Positions 8,846-17,352 of a stretch of 64,000 nt of DNA are shown here, piece by piece. How positions within the stretch are numbered: the stretch's first letter is position 1; every line of letters starts with the position of its first letter. Source of the stretch: Nitrospira sp. Lineage in GTDB: Bacteria; Nitrospirota; Nitrospiria; Nitrospirales; Nitrospiraceae. The notes beneath the pieces were generated by a model, which worked only from the letters and a program-made list of their open reading frames with translations, ran no database searches and was not told the origin of the DNA. A program made the position numbers and the translations under genes. The stretch covers positions 29,071 to 93,070 of the forward strand of contig JACOEH010000016.1 of the NCBI GenBank assembly GCA_024998685.1, written 5' to 3'.

Positions 8846-10093
8846 TTAGAAGAACGCCATGCTGGCGTAGGTCACGGTGGAATTGTACTGGTCGGTAATC
8901 CCTCGATCGTAGCGGAGCACGTGACCCTTTTCCGCCTGGATCAATCGCAGCAAGCTGTAGATGGGTGAGAAGCCGGATATTCGACGCTGATCACTTTCTT
9001 TCTGAATGTACTGGGCGAACCCCTCTGGTTGAAGCTCCTCCACCTGCTTTAACATTTCCAGATCCCGCTGCATGGAACGGTGGAAGGAAAAATCGGTCGG
9101 CGGAGCGCTGTCGCCATAGCGCAGGCCGAGATGAGTCAATTCCCCAGCCGCGATGACACACACGGACCGTCCTGAGGCATCGATGGCGTCTCGCAAGGCG
9201 CAGAGAAATCGATCCACTGAACTCCGTACAGTCGGATCATTCAGACTCAATGCAGAAAATGACGACAAAATCGGGACCATTGTGAAAGACTTGCCGATGA
9301 CGGTCTGGAGGAACGGCAGTTGAAATTCGATGGCATGTTCGGACTGGTGAACAATATCCTCTTCAAAGAACTCCGGCGTGACCGCCTTGAGGCGATTCAC
9401 AATCGGTTGGTCTACCGGTACCACACCGAGCGGTGTGTCAAAATCCTTGTCCGTAACGGCAAAGAGGTTTTCAAGGCCCGCATGGGCGGTCCCAATAAGA
9501 ATATAGACATCCGGCTGTCGGGCTTCCTGTAACTCTTTGTATCCCCAGGCATAGACCGGTCCCGCTTGTTTGAGGTCGTACGTGGGGACGACCAGTCCCT
9601 TGATGGGCTTGCCCCGATGCTCGGACGGTTTGAAATCCGGTCCCTCGTCCGATGTGAAAAAACCGTCGATCTGCTTCCGCAGTTTGGCGCTGTCCGCCTC
9701 ATAGCTCCGCCCGGCAAATACCGCCGGGCGGGACAGCCGTTGTCGATAGTCGTGCCGAGCCTGTTGCCGTGCCATCTCAGCTCGCGGGCCTTCCAGGAAG
9801 AGCTTCTGGTCCAGATCCGCCACCAGTTGCTCCACTTTGCTCGGTAAGAGAAACTCGCCGAACCGCTTCAGGTACAACGCACCGATTTCCGGCAGTGAAT
9901 GTTCACCGTCGAAATGTTGCACGATGAAAAAAAAGTTCAACGGTAAGACCAGCTTCTCAGGACTCAGCCCACTCGGGTCCCAGAGTACGATCAACTGATC
10001 GTCCTCCTGCTTAATGGGCGAGAATTGGAGATTCCGCAAGACCGGATACTGAGTTGAATCTTTGACGGTACCGGTGGTCATGGCAGAGGACAT
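8846..10093 (-). CDS. MEMO-family (AmmeMemoRadiSam B-like) protein with extra N-terminal domain
   Basis: 415 residues. The C-terminal part (about 125-415) matches the MEMO/LigB-like fold. IGTAHAG and EHAIEFQLPFLQ keep two of the conserved histidine regions, and AAGELTHLG matches the late motif. The first family motif, normally PHAGY-like, is replaced by VVPTYDLKQAGPVYAWGY, so its histidine is missing. The first 110 residues form a separate domain that looks like a PqqD/winged-helix-type module (HFDGEHSLPEIGALYLKRFG). MEMO proteins occur with AMMECR1 and radical SAM partners, but neither is in the window. A catalytic role is uncertain given the lost histidine. It lies downstream of the MutL-like operon. 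Confidence 0.8.
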   Translation of the reverse strand: MSSAMTTGTVKDSTQYPVLRNLQFSPIKQEDDQLIVLWDPSGLSPEKLVLPLNFFFIVQHFDGEHSLPEIGALYLKRFGEFLLPSKVEQLVADLDQKLFLEGPRAEMARQQARHDYRQRLSRPAVFAGRSYEADSAKLRKQIDGFFTSDEGPDFKPSEHRGKPIKGLVVPTYDLKQAGPVYAWGYKELQEARQPDVYILIGTAHAGLENLFAVTDKDFDTPLGVVPVDQPIVNRLKAVTPEFFEEDIVHQSEHAIEFQLPFLQTVIGKSFTMVPILSSFSALSLNDPTVRSSVDRFLCALRDAIDASGRSVCVIAAGELTHLGLRYGDSAPPTDFSFHRSMQRDLEMLKQVEELQPEGFAQYIQKESDQRRISGFSPIYSLLRLIQAEKGHVLRYDRGITDQYNSTVTYASMAFF

Positions 10094-10131
10094 TGTAGGG
10101 GATGGAATGGAGCGGCTGCAAGAACAGAAGA

Positions 10132-10206
10132 AGGTTGTTCTGGTTTGTTTAGTTCATTTGGTTGATTTGGTGCTCGACGAACCAGATAACCAGATAAACG
10201 AGACAA
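10132..10206. repeat. Intergenic imperfect palindrome
   Basis: Between the MEMO gene and the 10212-10967 membrane gene, the left arm (GGTTTGTTTAGTTCATTTGGTT...) is answered by the right arm (...AACCAGATAAACGAGACAAACC), forming a long imperfect hairpin of about 75 bases. It looks like a dispersed intergenic palindromic element or a bidirectional transcription end. There is no clear T-run. Confidence 0.55.
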
Positions 10207-10211
10207 ACCTC

Positions 10212-10967
10212 TTAGACTTCAGGGGGGGTCGGCTTCGTACGCCGACCAAGAACAATGAGCGTCCCAATGATCAAGACACTCAACCAAATAGTCGGCCGCC
10301 CATACGACGCATCGGAGAATTCGATCAAATCGGTCAATCGGCCGATCAAGAGCGACATGCGAGCCATGACCGTATAGCCGAATCCTGCGCCGAAGGAAAT
10401 CATCAGGAAGATGACGCCGGTTCGAGCAACAGCCTTTCCTGCCCCGCTATGTTCGATCGAGAAGAAGAAGTAGAACAACACTGAACCGACCCCGAACAAA
10501 ATGATGAGCGCGTTGAGATTGCTGGCAGGATTGAGGAGGTTCATCGAAAAGGTGACGCCGTCCGGTCCGGCAAGCGACAACAACGGACGAACGGTATCCT
10601 CGATTTGTTTCAGAATGAAGGAAGAAATCGTTCTCGGTATCGCCAGCCCCGCCCCCATCCCGACGATGAAGGCGAATGCGTATCGTGACATCCAGGCAGC
10701 TTTCGGCACATAGCGAGTCAGCATGAGCATCCCGATGGCGACCGGGACCAGAAGAGCGACTTCTCCATTGTCTATGATCGGCTTGACGACCAAGTGGACG
10801 ATAACGGTATCGTATGTCTTGACGATTATGTACCCGACGGAAACTCCGACGTAGAGGTGTTCCGCCAGTTTGAACAGCGGGTTGTCTTTGTAGAGGAACG
10901 TGAAGATGAGGAGGGTCAAGCCGGTTGCAACCCAAGCCCCCACAATCAACTCAAACGGCATGGTCAT
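10212..10967 (-). CDS. Conserved integral membrane protein of the MutL-like operon
   Basis: About 251 residues with roughly seven hydrophobic helices (for example ELIVGAWVATGLTLLIFTFLY, HLYVGVSVGYIIVKTY, ALLVPVAIGMLMLTRYV, YAFAFIVGMGAGLAI, LNALIILFGVGSVLFYFFF and WLSVLIIGTLIVLG). No catalytic motif or named family is recognised. It is the last gene of a tightly packed minus-strand series that starts at 17211. Close spacing suggests it works in one complex with the other membrane proteins and the ASKHA-type protein of that series. Start chosen at the ATG at 10967, with GAGAGGG upstream; a GTG one codon earlier is possible. Confidence 0.75.
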   Translation of the reverse strand: MTMPFELIVGAWVATGLTLLIFTFLYKDNPLFKLAEHLYVGVSVGYIIVKTYDTVIVHLVVKPIIDNGEVALLVPVAIGMLMLTRYVPKAAWMSRYAFAFIVGMGAGLAIPRTISSFILKQIEDTVRPLLSLAGPDGVTFSMNLLNPASNLNALIILFGVGSVLFYFFFSIEHSGAGKAVARTGVIFLMISFGAGFGYTVMARMSLLIGRLTDLIEFSDASYGRPTIWLSVLIIGTLIVLGRRTKPTPPEV

Positions 10968-10977
10968 CACTGATGCT

Positions 10978-11805
10978 TCACCCTCTCTGCTGCCGCAGCG
11001 AAAAGTAGAATGCGTTGCACATGATCACCAAGACAATGATGGCGAAATGCGTGGCGGACTGCGCATCCATTCCGGCCACAGCCTTGCCCTTCTGGCCGAT
11101 GAGACTTTCGTATTCCGCCGCTCCGCGGAGACCACCGATGAGACCATTGATCTGCCCGCTTCGTAGCAGCGGATACAGTCCTGGCGCCATGACTCCCGTG
11201 CATCCGCCGCCCATTTCAAACTTATATTTGTCCTTCCCGAAGACGTACCACTCTTCGACACCCGGCTTTCCTGCTCCGAGGCTGACCATGTAGGTCATAT
11301 CTTTTAAGCTGCGCACCCCTTCTAAAACAGGCAGGTCCTTCGTGGATCGTCCGCTATAGTCGCTGGGAAAGGCTGACGAGAGGTCTTGCCCCATATTGAT
11401 GATCACCGCCGGCCCTCCCGGACTCCATCCGAGAAAGGCATAGTCTTGTCCGTATTCTTTCCCCATCTCTTTCGCGACCTGTGTGACCAACTGATCGGCC
11501 ATTCCGGTCCCGGACACCCACAGTGTCATCGTGATCACGCGAAGCTTTTTTTTGAAGGCGTGCCTCAGCAATGCGATCGCTTGGGGATAGAGTTCAGGTT
11601 TGGAGGCGGGATCAAAATCGATCGACAGCAGGAAGACCGAATGTTCCGGTAACGATTCGATATGGTCGTACACGCCGCGCACTTCCGAGGAGATCTTGAT
11701 CGGCAAGCCGACCGGATAGAGCAACGGCAGGAGGGTGCAGAGACCGATCACCAGAAAAATAATCCGCCGATCGATCTTGAGCATGCGTTCCGAAAAGCTC
11801 ATCAT
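10978..11805 (-). CDS. Membrane-anchored protein of the MutL-like operon, function unknown
   Basis: About 275 residues. One N-terminal membrane helix (IIFLVIGLCTLLPLLYPVGLPI) and one C-terminal helix (FAIIVLVIMCNAFYFSL) bracket a soluble domain of about 200 residues. The domain contains SVFLLSIDFDPASKPELYPQ and a conserved-looking glycine segment, YAFLGWSPGG, before PAVIINMG. The soluble domain is probably on the outer side if the first helix is a signal anchor. I do not recognise the family. A longer frame reaches 11901 but runs through the palindromic repeat at 11811-11880, so I start at the ATG at 11805. Confidence 0.72.
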   Translation of the reverse strand: MMSFSERMLKIDRRIIFLVIGLCTLLPLLYPVGLPIKISSEVRGVYDHIESLPEHSVFLLSIDFDPASKPELYPQAIALLRHAFKKKLRVITMTLWVSGTGMADQLVTQVAKEMGKEYGQDYAFLGWSPGGPAVIINMGQDLSSAFPSDYSGRSTKDLPVLEGVRSLKDMTYMVSLGAGKPGVEEWYVFGKDKYKFEMGGGCTGVMAPGLYPLLRSGQINGLIGGLRGAAEYESLIGQKGKAVAGMDAQSATHFAIIVLVIMCNAFYFSLRQQRG

Positions 11806-11810
11806 GGGGC

Positions 11811-11880
11811 CGTTATTCGTGAATCGTTCAACGTGAATCGCAGGGATCCCTCGTTTAACGAATACCGTTGAACGATGACC
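11811..11880. repeat. Intergenic palindromic element
   Basis: TCGTTCAACG at 11824-11833 is mirrored exactly by CGTTGAACGA at 11866-11875, around a central GGGATCCC palindrome. The element fills the gap between two genes of the MutL-like operon, so it must be transcribed and could fold in the mRNA. Confidence 0.65.
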
Positions 11881-11881
11881 G

Positions 11882-12532
11882 TCATTCCTTGCCGCCTCCA
11901 AGATACGACCGTTCCACGCCGAAGATGATCTTGAACGACAAGGCGATGGCTCCGAGACTGACCCCGATCAAAATGGCCCGCCGCACGGAAGAATTGAGCA
12001 CATTCAAAATCCATGAAGACACATCCCCGCTCAACGGAATCAGATATTCGCCCAGCGGTACCCGTCCCATCATCACGATCACGGCCGCCACCAACAGCAC
12101 CGCGGCTTCACGACTTCTGGCTCTAAACGAACGGTAGGCCGCCGATGCGATGAAGAAGGCCAGGATGGCGAACATCGTACCTTGCAGCGGCACCATCATG
12201 AAGTTGTAGACCCAGCCGAATGCCGTCATAGCCCCATCGACCGCTTCTTTTCCATCGGCCCACAGTCCGGCTGCAATCGTTCCGAGCATGCCGGCATACA
12301 AGACAAGGCTATAGCCCCATCCCGCTTCTTGACGTGTGATCTTCACCGCATGCTGATGAAACAGACTGGTCACCCCCAAGATCAAGGCGAATCCCCCGAT
12401 GATCTGCAGCCACTTCGTGGCGGAGGTGAGCATCTGTTCCGAGGCCGGATGCGGCACATAGTACTGTCCCGCGAACAGCAAACCCGTAATCAAAGTGATC
12501 AAGAGAGGAAGTTGCCGTCGCAGAAAAATCAT
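11882..12532 (-). CDS. Conserved multi-helix membrane protein of the MutL-like operon
   Basis: About 216 residues with about six hydrophobic helices, including LPLLITLITGLLFAGQYY, IIGGFALILGVTSLF, LVLYAGMLGTIAAGLW, FMMVPLQGTMFAILAFFIA, EAAVLLVAAVIVMMG and AILIGVSLGAIALSFKIIF. The ATG at 12532 overlaps the stop of the preceding gene (ATGA), which fixes the start and implies coupled translation. Family not recognised. It has no enzymatic motif and is likely a structural membrane partner. Confidence 0.75.
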   Translation of the reverse strand: MIFLRRQLPLLITLITGLLFAGQYYVPHPASEQMLTSATKWLQIIGGFALILGVTSLFHQHAVKITRQEAGWGYSLVLYAGMLGTIAAGLWADGKEAVDGAMTAFGWVYNFMMVPLQGTMFAILAFFIASAAYRSFRARSREAAVLLVAAVIVMMGRVPLGEYLIPLSGDVSSWILNVLNSSVRRAILIGVSLGAIALSFKIIFGVERSYLGGGKE

Positions 12533-13788
12533 TTGAGGTCCCTGAAGAGATCGAGAAAGATCTGCGGCCATTGTGCGCCGGTGACGACTCCGATCGTCGC
12601 CACGACCGTTCCGACGGCGAGCACGCTCAAGACGACGGCTTTCCCAATGTCCTGACCACGGAGCGTTCCGATCTGGACCGGCTCCCTGGACAGGTACGCG
12701 CTCGCGGCATAGAGCTCTTCACCGATCAAGGTGTAGTCGCAGGTCGTCACGAAAAACGGGAGTTGGTGGTCGGCGTCTGTTCCGGCAATTTGTATGGCCC
12801 CGGTGCTCGCCCCGGTTTCGGTGAGCAGCAGCGACTCGGCAAAGTAGTGCCCCATGAAGAAGTTCGCAGCCGGCTTCTTGCGGAGCATGATTCCATCCAC
12901 CGCCGCCGTGTAACTGAACTGATCGGACGTAATAAAAAAATTGGCGTCTTCCTTGAAGAGATCGGGCTTCCCCGCTTCCAAATACGCCTGCTTGGTAATC
13001 TCCTGGCAGACCGCCATCGTAATCGGCTCCCGATGAGGCACGATCAGTTCCGTTTCATACAGAGCCGCCCGTTTCGCAACTTTGCCTAAGATGACCGCGG
13101 CGGCGATGGTGGAGGGATCATGGAGGTCGTGCGCACCCGTGAGATAGAGAATGGGCTTTCCCAGTTCCGTCGCGCGCCCGATCGCTTCATCCACCGCGTC
13201 GAGACCAGGGATACGGCGAAGAAAAATGTGATTCCGCTTGGCATGGCTGATCGCATAGAAGACCAGCCCGCCGAACGAGACCGCAATGATCAGATTGTTG
13301 AGCTGGTTCCAGTTAAACCAGTCGGCGGCCGGTGTGGCGACTTGTAGAGGGCTGAATGCGCGCCGATCTTCTTGCACCGTCGCGACTGCGACGGCGTAGG
13401 CTGTATCGTCCTTCAATTCGATGCCCTTCGCACTCTTGATGATGGCTTGATGCCACGTCTTATCCGACCTCCTCGTCCACCAGGCGGTTTTCACATCTTT
13501 GACATATTTGGTGTCGGCAGGAAACTCCGCAACGATCGTGAATGTCGCCGGATCAGTTGCGATGGCCTCTCCGACCAAAACCTGATACCTGGTGTCTGGC
13601 CTATCTCCTGGCGCCGGCGCCCATTGAACGGTGAGACTGCCTCCTCCGTCGTTCGGCGTATCGAAGACCCGGATCTCTTGCGGAGCGAGGCTCGATGTCT
13701 GAGCCAACGTATAAGACGGCAACAAGTTCAATACGCATACAATCATGAACGGCCAAAGACAGACTGAGAGATCATATCGACGCTTCAC
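12529..13788 (-). CDS. Fibronectin-III-like / DUF6754-type membrane protein of the MutL-like operon
   Basis: About 419 residues. A signal peptide (ending near SYTLAQ) leads to a beta-rich fibronectin-III-like domain (LTVQWAPAPGDRPDTRYQVLVG...). A membrane helix follows (LIIAVSFGGLVFYAISHA, about residue 180), then a cytoplasmic-looking domain with GKPILYLTGAHDLHDPSTIAAA and FFMGHYFAESLLLTETGA, and a final C-terminal helix. The domain after the first helix matches what I recall of DUF6754; this is memory, not a search. Role unknown. The exact start is uncertain because the 5' end overlaps a GAAGCGTGAAGCGC repeat. I chose the GTG at 13788; an ATG at 13746 is also possible. Confidence 0.72.
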   Translation of the reverse strand: MKRRYDLSVCLWPFMIVCVLNLLPSYTLAQTSSLAPQEIRVFDTPNDGGGSLTVQWAPAPGDRPDTRYQVLVGEAIATDPATFTIVAEFPADTKYVKDVKTAWWTRRSDKTWHQAIIKSAKGIELKDDTAYAVAVATVQEDRRAFSPLQVATPAADWFNWNQLNNLIIAVSFGGLVFYAISHAKRNHIFLRRIPGLDAVDEAIGRATELGKPILYLTGAHDLHDPSTIAAAVILGKVAKRAALYETELIVPHREPITMAVCQEITKQAYLEAGKPDLFKEDANFFITSDQFSYTAAVDGIMLRKKPAANFFMGHYFAESLLLTETGASTGAIQIAGTDADHQLPFFVTTCDYTLIGEELYAASAYLSREPVQIGTLRGQDIGKAVVLSVLAVGTVVATIGVVTGAQWPQIFLDLFRDLK

Positions 13789-13816
13789 CAGATACGCTTC
13801 GCGCTTCACGCTTCAG
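13786..13816. repeat. Short CGCTTCAC-type tandem/palindromic repeat
   Basis: CGCTTCACC, CGCTTCGCG, CTTCACG and CTTCAG motifs follow each other at the junction of two operon genes. This is a short degenerate repeat that blurs the start of the DUF6754-type gene. Confidence 0.45.
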
Positions 13817-14937
13817 ACCCCTTCGATGACTTCGATATTCGTTCGCGGGATTACGACTCGTGTCCCATCGGAAAACTTCACTTCCAACACCCGCACGTCG
13901 CTCTCTGTGGAAATTTTGGTCAGCTCGGACGGAAGTGCCGAGACTTCGCCGATACGTCCGAACAAGGGATCACGAATGATGCGGACCGGATCGCCAAGAC
14001 GAATTCCTTCACGCGGCGTCTGTGCAATCGTCCCAACACCACCGTCTCCCTTTGGGATAATAATTTCAGGGCGAATGACTCCCGCCCTGATCTGGGTGGC
14101 ACCGGAAATCGAGGCTTTCCGACCGACATGGGTGGAGAGCAGCTTGAATGTCTTGGCCGCCATCGGAATCGCCCCGAACCCTTCCGTCAAAATCAGCGTA
14201 AACCCCACCTGCTCCGTTCCCGTAATGGCCACGCCAAGGTCGTATCCCAATAAGGCGCGGAGGTCTTCATCGTGAATTCCTCCGACGACCACACCCGCGA
14301 CCCCGACCGACTTTGCCTGCTTCATTGCGTCGGCTGAAAGGAACGATCCTCCTACTACCACTTTCCCCTTCATGGTCGAGTTGAAATGGGCCGGAGTCAG
14401 CGGTTCGTCCGGAGCCTTTACCGCCATGACAATTTCACCGGAAGTCTCTCCGCCGATGCCGAAGATACCCTGAACGAAACTACAAGCCGTCTCGACCGCG
14501 ACGCCTTGCTGCGGAATCGTTTCGATGATGGCGCCGTCCGTATAGGCCAAGAGCTGAAGGACTTTGGAAGGTTCGCGCAAAAGGACTTGTCCTGTGATGG
14601 GCGACACCGATTCGATCGTGCCGGCAACCGGCGACCGGATCTCCGTCTTGAACCATTTGATCAGGGGCTTGTTCTCCGCTAGGATCTCGTCCTTCCCGAC
14701 GACATCGCCTTCCTTCTTGACTAAATAGTCCTTGATCTCACCCGGAGCCACGCTGAGCTGATTGGCAAGATTGATGGGGAATACCTTTCCCGGCAATTCG
14801 GCCTGTGCCACAGGTTGATCGGAACGGACCAGATCACCGACATTGACTAAGACCTTCCCCGGTAGAGGCAGCATGCGGCGACGATGAACAACCGTATGAT
14901 CGGTGACGGTCAAGCCTGGAGTGTACGAATGAGCCAT
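13813..14937 (-). CDS. RnfC-barrel/lipoyl-like soluble protein of the MutL-like operon
   Basis: About 374 residues, no membrane helices. The N-terminal 130 residues look like a sandwich-barrel hybrid fold: RRMLPLPGKVLVNVGDLVR, then SPVAGTIESVSPITGQVLLRE, as in RnfC and biotinyl/lipoyl domains. The middle is Gly/Val-rich (GKVVVGGSFLSADAMKQAKSVGVAGVVVGGI split over strands). The C-terminus has a KOW-like segment (LGDPVRIIRDPLFGRIGEV). It may be a cytoplasmic adaptor docking on the membrane proteins. Function not known. Start chosen at the ATG at 14937; a GTG three codons upstream is possible. Confidence 0.72.
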   Translation of the reverse strand: MAHSYTPGLTVTDHTVVHRRRMLPLPGKVLVNVGDLVRSDQPVAQAELPGKVFPINLANQLSVAPGEIKDYLVKKEGDVVGKDEILAENKPLIKWFKTEIRSPVAGTIESVSPITGQVLLREPSKVLQLLAYTDGAIIETIPQQGVAVETACSFVQGIFGIGGETSGEIVMAVKAPDEPLTPAHFNSTMKGKVVVGGSFLSADAMKQAKSVGVAGVVVGGIHDEDLRALLGYDLGVAITGTEQVGFTLILTEGFGAIPMAAKTFKLLSTHVGRKASISGATQIRAGVIRPEIIIPKGDGGVGTIAQTPREGIRLGDPVRIIRDPLFGRIGEVSALPSELTKISTESDVRVLEVKFSDGTRVVIPRTNIEVIEGV

Positions 14938-14939
14938 CT

Positions 14940-15008
14940 TGTTCACCAGGACTGAGTAACGAGGACTGTGGACTGAGTGAAGACGTCTTCTCTTATCACC
15001 TTAGTCCT
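14940..15008. repeat. ACTGAG/GGACTG-type intergenic repeat
   Basis: The 73-base gap between two operon genes consists of alternating GGACTGAG, GAGGACTG and complementary CTTAGTCCTC motifs that can fold on themselves. It looks like a member of the same class of dispersed short repeats seen elsewhere in the window. Confidence 0.45.
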
Positions 15009-15010
15009 CA

Positions 15011-16843
15011 CTACTTAGCAGCCGGGTACAACCCAACGGCGTTGAACCATTTCGTAAGGGCCGCGACACGAACGGGCTGCTCGACGGGAAGGCGAAGCGG
15101 TCGGCCACGGCCATCGAGTAACAGTCCAACGACGCCGCCATGGACTTCCTTCGTGATCGCCGTGCCTGCGCCCGCACCCATGTTGACGTGTTTGGTAGGC
15201 TGGACCTTGATCGTGGCTTGTTTGCCTGACTCCAATGGAAACAGCCTCAACTCACCGAACCTCAGTTGCTCCTTCATGGTCTTTCCGTCGGGCCAAGTCA
15301 TTTCATAGTCGGCACAGAGATCGCCGTCCTTTCCCAGTCCAATCGGAGCCACACAAGTCCCGAGATAGATCATGCAATCCCGAACGAACACATCCGTGGC
15401 CGCCTTCTCATTGATCGTGGACAGCACTCCGAGATGCGGCATCATAAAAATACTGTCGACCGACAAGCGCGTACAGCCCATCGGCTCATAGGCATCGACC
15501 ATCATCAACATGGATTGAATCCGGCGTGGAGCATGAGACAGAATACCGCCGCTTCCGACGATCAGATCCAGTTTCAACATGTCGATCAGCGTCTTGCCGG
15601 ATGTCTGTTGTTCGAAAACATCCGAGATCGTCCGCTCTTGCTGCACGCCCTTTAACCCGGTGGCCAGCGACTTGTGATGGATCAAGGCCAGCCGCAAGGC
15701 TTCACGCGCGATCGCCTGCTCGATTTGCAGCTCATCAAGGGTTTGCGGAATGGTCGTCGGACGGATCATCTTGTTCTTGATCCGGTTGCGCAGCGTCTGC
15801 TCATCGATCGTGAACGGCACCCAACGCATGATGTTGGCCAATCCTGCTTCAGCCAGTACGTTGGACACACTGTACGACATGCCGAGGTTCGCGCTCACTG
15901 TTCGGTTGAACCGTCCGTCAAACACCGAAAACACATCCGTCGTGGCTCCTCCGATATCAACCCCGATCAGATTCAAATGTTCCCGCTTCGCGATTGTCTC
16001 CATGATCAGACCGACTGCTGCGGGAGTCGGCATGATGGGCGCTCCTGCCATGTCGATGAGCTTCTTGTAACCAGGCGCTTGCTGCATGACATGTTCAAGA
16101 AAGAGGTCGTGAATCTTATTACGCGCCGGAGCCAAGTTCTCTCGTTCCAGGACCGGTCGAATATTTTCCGTCACGACCAACGCCGATTTGTCTTCCAGGA
16201 TCTTTTTGACTTGCGGTTGGGCTTCCTTGTTGCCCGCGTAGATCAGCGGCAACTTATACGTCACCCCGAACCGTGGCCGTGGCTCCGCCGCCGCGACATA
16301 TTCAGCCATCTCCACCACGTGGGTCACGGTGCCTCCATCCGTCCCACCAGACATCAAAATCATGTCGGGCCTCATGGAGCGGATACGTTCGATTTTTTCG
16401 TGAGGCAAACGGCCGTCATTGGCCGCCAATACATCGATGACGATCGCGCCGGCCCCTAGCGCCGCACGTTGCGCGCTTTCACCCGTCATGTTCTGTACGA
16501 CACCGGTCACCATCATTTGCAAACCACCACCGGCGCTGCTGGTGGAGATGTAAATGTCCACACCCGTCTTATCATCCCGGCAGGGTGTGATGATCTTGTC
16601 GCCGTCTAAGATTTTCCGTCCGGACAACTCCTCGATTTCAGCAATAGCATTCAACACACCTCGAGTCACATCTTCGAACGGAGCTTCGACCGTCGTCGGC
16701 GCTTCTCCGCGATAAGTCTGCCTATACTCGTCTCCGACTTTCTCGATGAGAATGGCTTTGGTGGTGGTGCTGCCACAATCGGTGGCGACAATCACATTGA
16801 GAGGGCGGTCGATCTTGAGAGGGGTGGAAGCGGAAGCCGTCAT
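15011..16843 (-). CDS. MutL/GlmL-family protein (ASKHA ATPase fold)
   Basis: 610 residues of the glutamate-mutase-L family. The N-terminus has the phosphate-1-type loop TDCGSTTTKAILIEK (about 20-35), and a second ASKHA loop, GVDIGGATTDVFS, lies near residue 293. MSGGTDGG and VGSGGILSHAP are further nucleotide-site glycine motifs. GlmL proteins are thought to repair or chaperone the B12 enzyme glutamate mutase, but no mutase subunit (MutS/MutE) is in the window. All its neighbours are membrane proteins, so a different role is likely. It is not the DNA mismatch repair MutL. Its start overlaps the preceding gene by four bases (ATGA). Confidence 0.88.
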   Translation of the reverse strand: MTASASTPLKIDRPLNVIVATDCGSTTTKAILIEKVGDEYRQTYRGEAPTTVEAPFEDVTRGVLNAIAEIEELSGRKILDGDKIITPCRDDKTGVDIYISTSSAGGGLQMMVTGVVQNMTGESAQRAALGAGAIVIDVLAANDGRLPHEKIERIRSMRPDMILMSGGTDGGTVTHVVEMAEYVAAAEPRPRFGVTYKLPLIYAGNKEAQPQVKKILEDKSALVVTENIRPVLERENLAPARNKIHDLFLEHVMQQAPGYKKLIDMAGAPIMPTPAAVGLIMETIAKREHLNLIGVDIGGATTDVFSVFDGRFNRTVSANLGMSYSVSNVLAEAGLANIMRWVPFTIDEQTLRNRIKNKMIRPTTIPQTLDELQIEQAIAREALRLALIHHKSLATGLKGVQQERTISDVFEQQTSGKTLIDMLKLDLIVGSGGILSHAPRRIQSMLMMVDAYEPMGCTRLSVDSIFMMPHLGVLSTINEKAATDVFVRDCMIYLGTCVAPIGLGKDGDLCADYEMTWPDGKTMKEQLRFGELRLFPLESGKQATIKVQPTKHVNMGAGAGTAITKEVHGGVVGLLLDGRGRPLRLPVEQPVRVAALTKWFNAVGLYPAAK

Positions 16844-17211
16844 CGAGCCGTTGCTCCCTTTGGAGCAGACTTGGCTTCAATGATGGCAATAAGACGAGTG
16901 ACCGTGTCTCGGCGCTCGAGCAATCGGGCGACCTGCTCGACTTCTTTGACGTTGAATGCGCAGTCGATGATCGGTGTCATAAAATGCAGCGCCTGACTTC
17001 CGAGAAAGTTCATGGGCCCCATGGATTCCAAAAACATCGTCGCCGGAGCCGCCATATCTCGCTTGACGATCGTCTCGGCAATCCGTTCCAGCAATTGAAC
17101 ATCTTCAATGGCGAGAGGCTGAGTCTCAGGTTGAACGGCAAACGCATGGCGCAGTCCAGCTCGAACTTTCGCCAGCTTTTCAGCGGCATTTCCTCTGAAG
17201 AGTGATCTCAT
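16840..17211 (-). CDS. Small helical protein, first gene of the MutL-like operon
   Basis: 123 residues, mostly alpha-helical by composition, no signal peptide. Visible features are a basic N-terminus (MRSLFRGNAAEKLAKVRAG) and two amphipathic helices around PLAIEDVQLLERIAETIVKR and VEQVARLLERRDTVTRLIAII. I do not recognise the family. Its ATGA overlap with the MutL-like gene suggests that the two proteins are made in a fixed ratio and may bind each other. It is the promoter-proximal gene, about 40 bases from a near-consensus promoter. Confidence 0.75.
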   Translation of the reverse strand: MRSLFRGNAAEKLAKVRAGLRHAFAVQPETQPLAIEDVQLLERIAETIVKRDMAAPATMFLESMGPMNFLGSQALHFMTPIIDCAFNVKEVEQVARLLERRDTVTRLIAIIEAKSAPKGATAR

Positions 17212-17249
17212 AAGTGCAGGCCGGATAAAGCAAACTGCGAACGAATCGC

Positions 17250-17278
17250 ATTATATGAATGGGGTCAACGAGAGTCAA
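17250..17278 (-). promoter_or_regulatory. Near-consensus sigma-70 promoter for the MutL-like operon
   Basis: Read on the minus strand, TTGACT (17273-17278) and TATAAT (17250-17255) are separated by exactly 17 bases. Transcription would start near 17243, about 30 bases before the first gene (start 17211). Confidence 0.8.
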
Positions 17279-17352
17279 TTCGATGGTAGAACTGCGAGGC
17301 CGGTGCTCCCCCATCTCCTTGCAGCTTTGAGATATTCGTGATACTCAAAAGC

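Noticed and set aside
15011..16843. DNA mismatch repair MutL
   Set aside because: The sequence has ASKHA-type loops (DCGSTTTK, DIGGATTD) of the glutamate-mutase-L family and no GHKL ATPase motifs.
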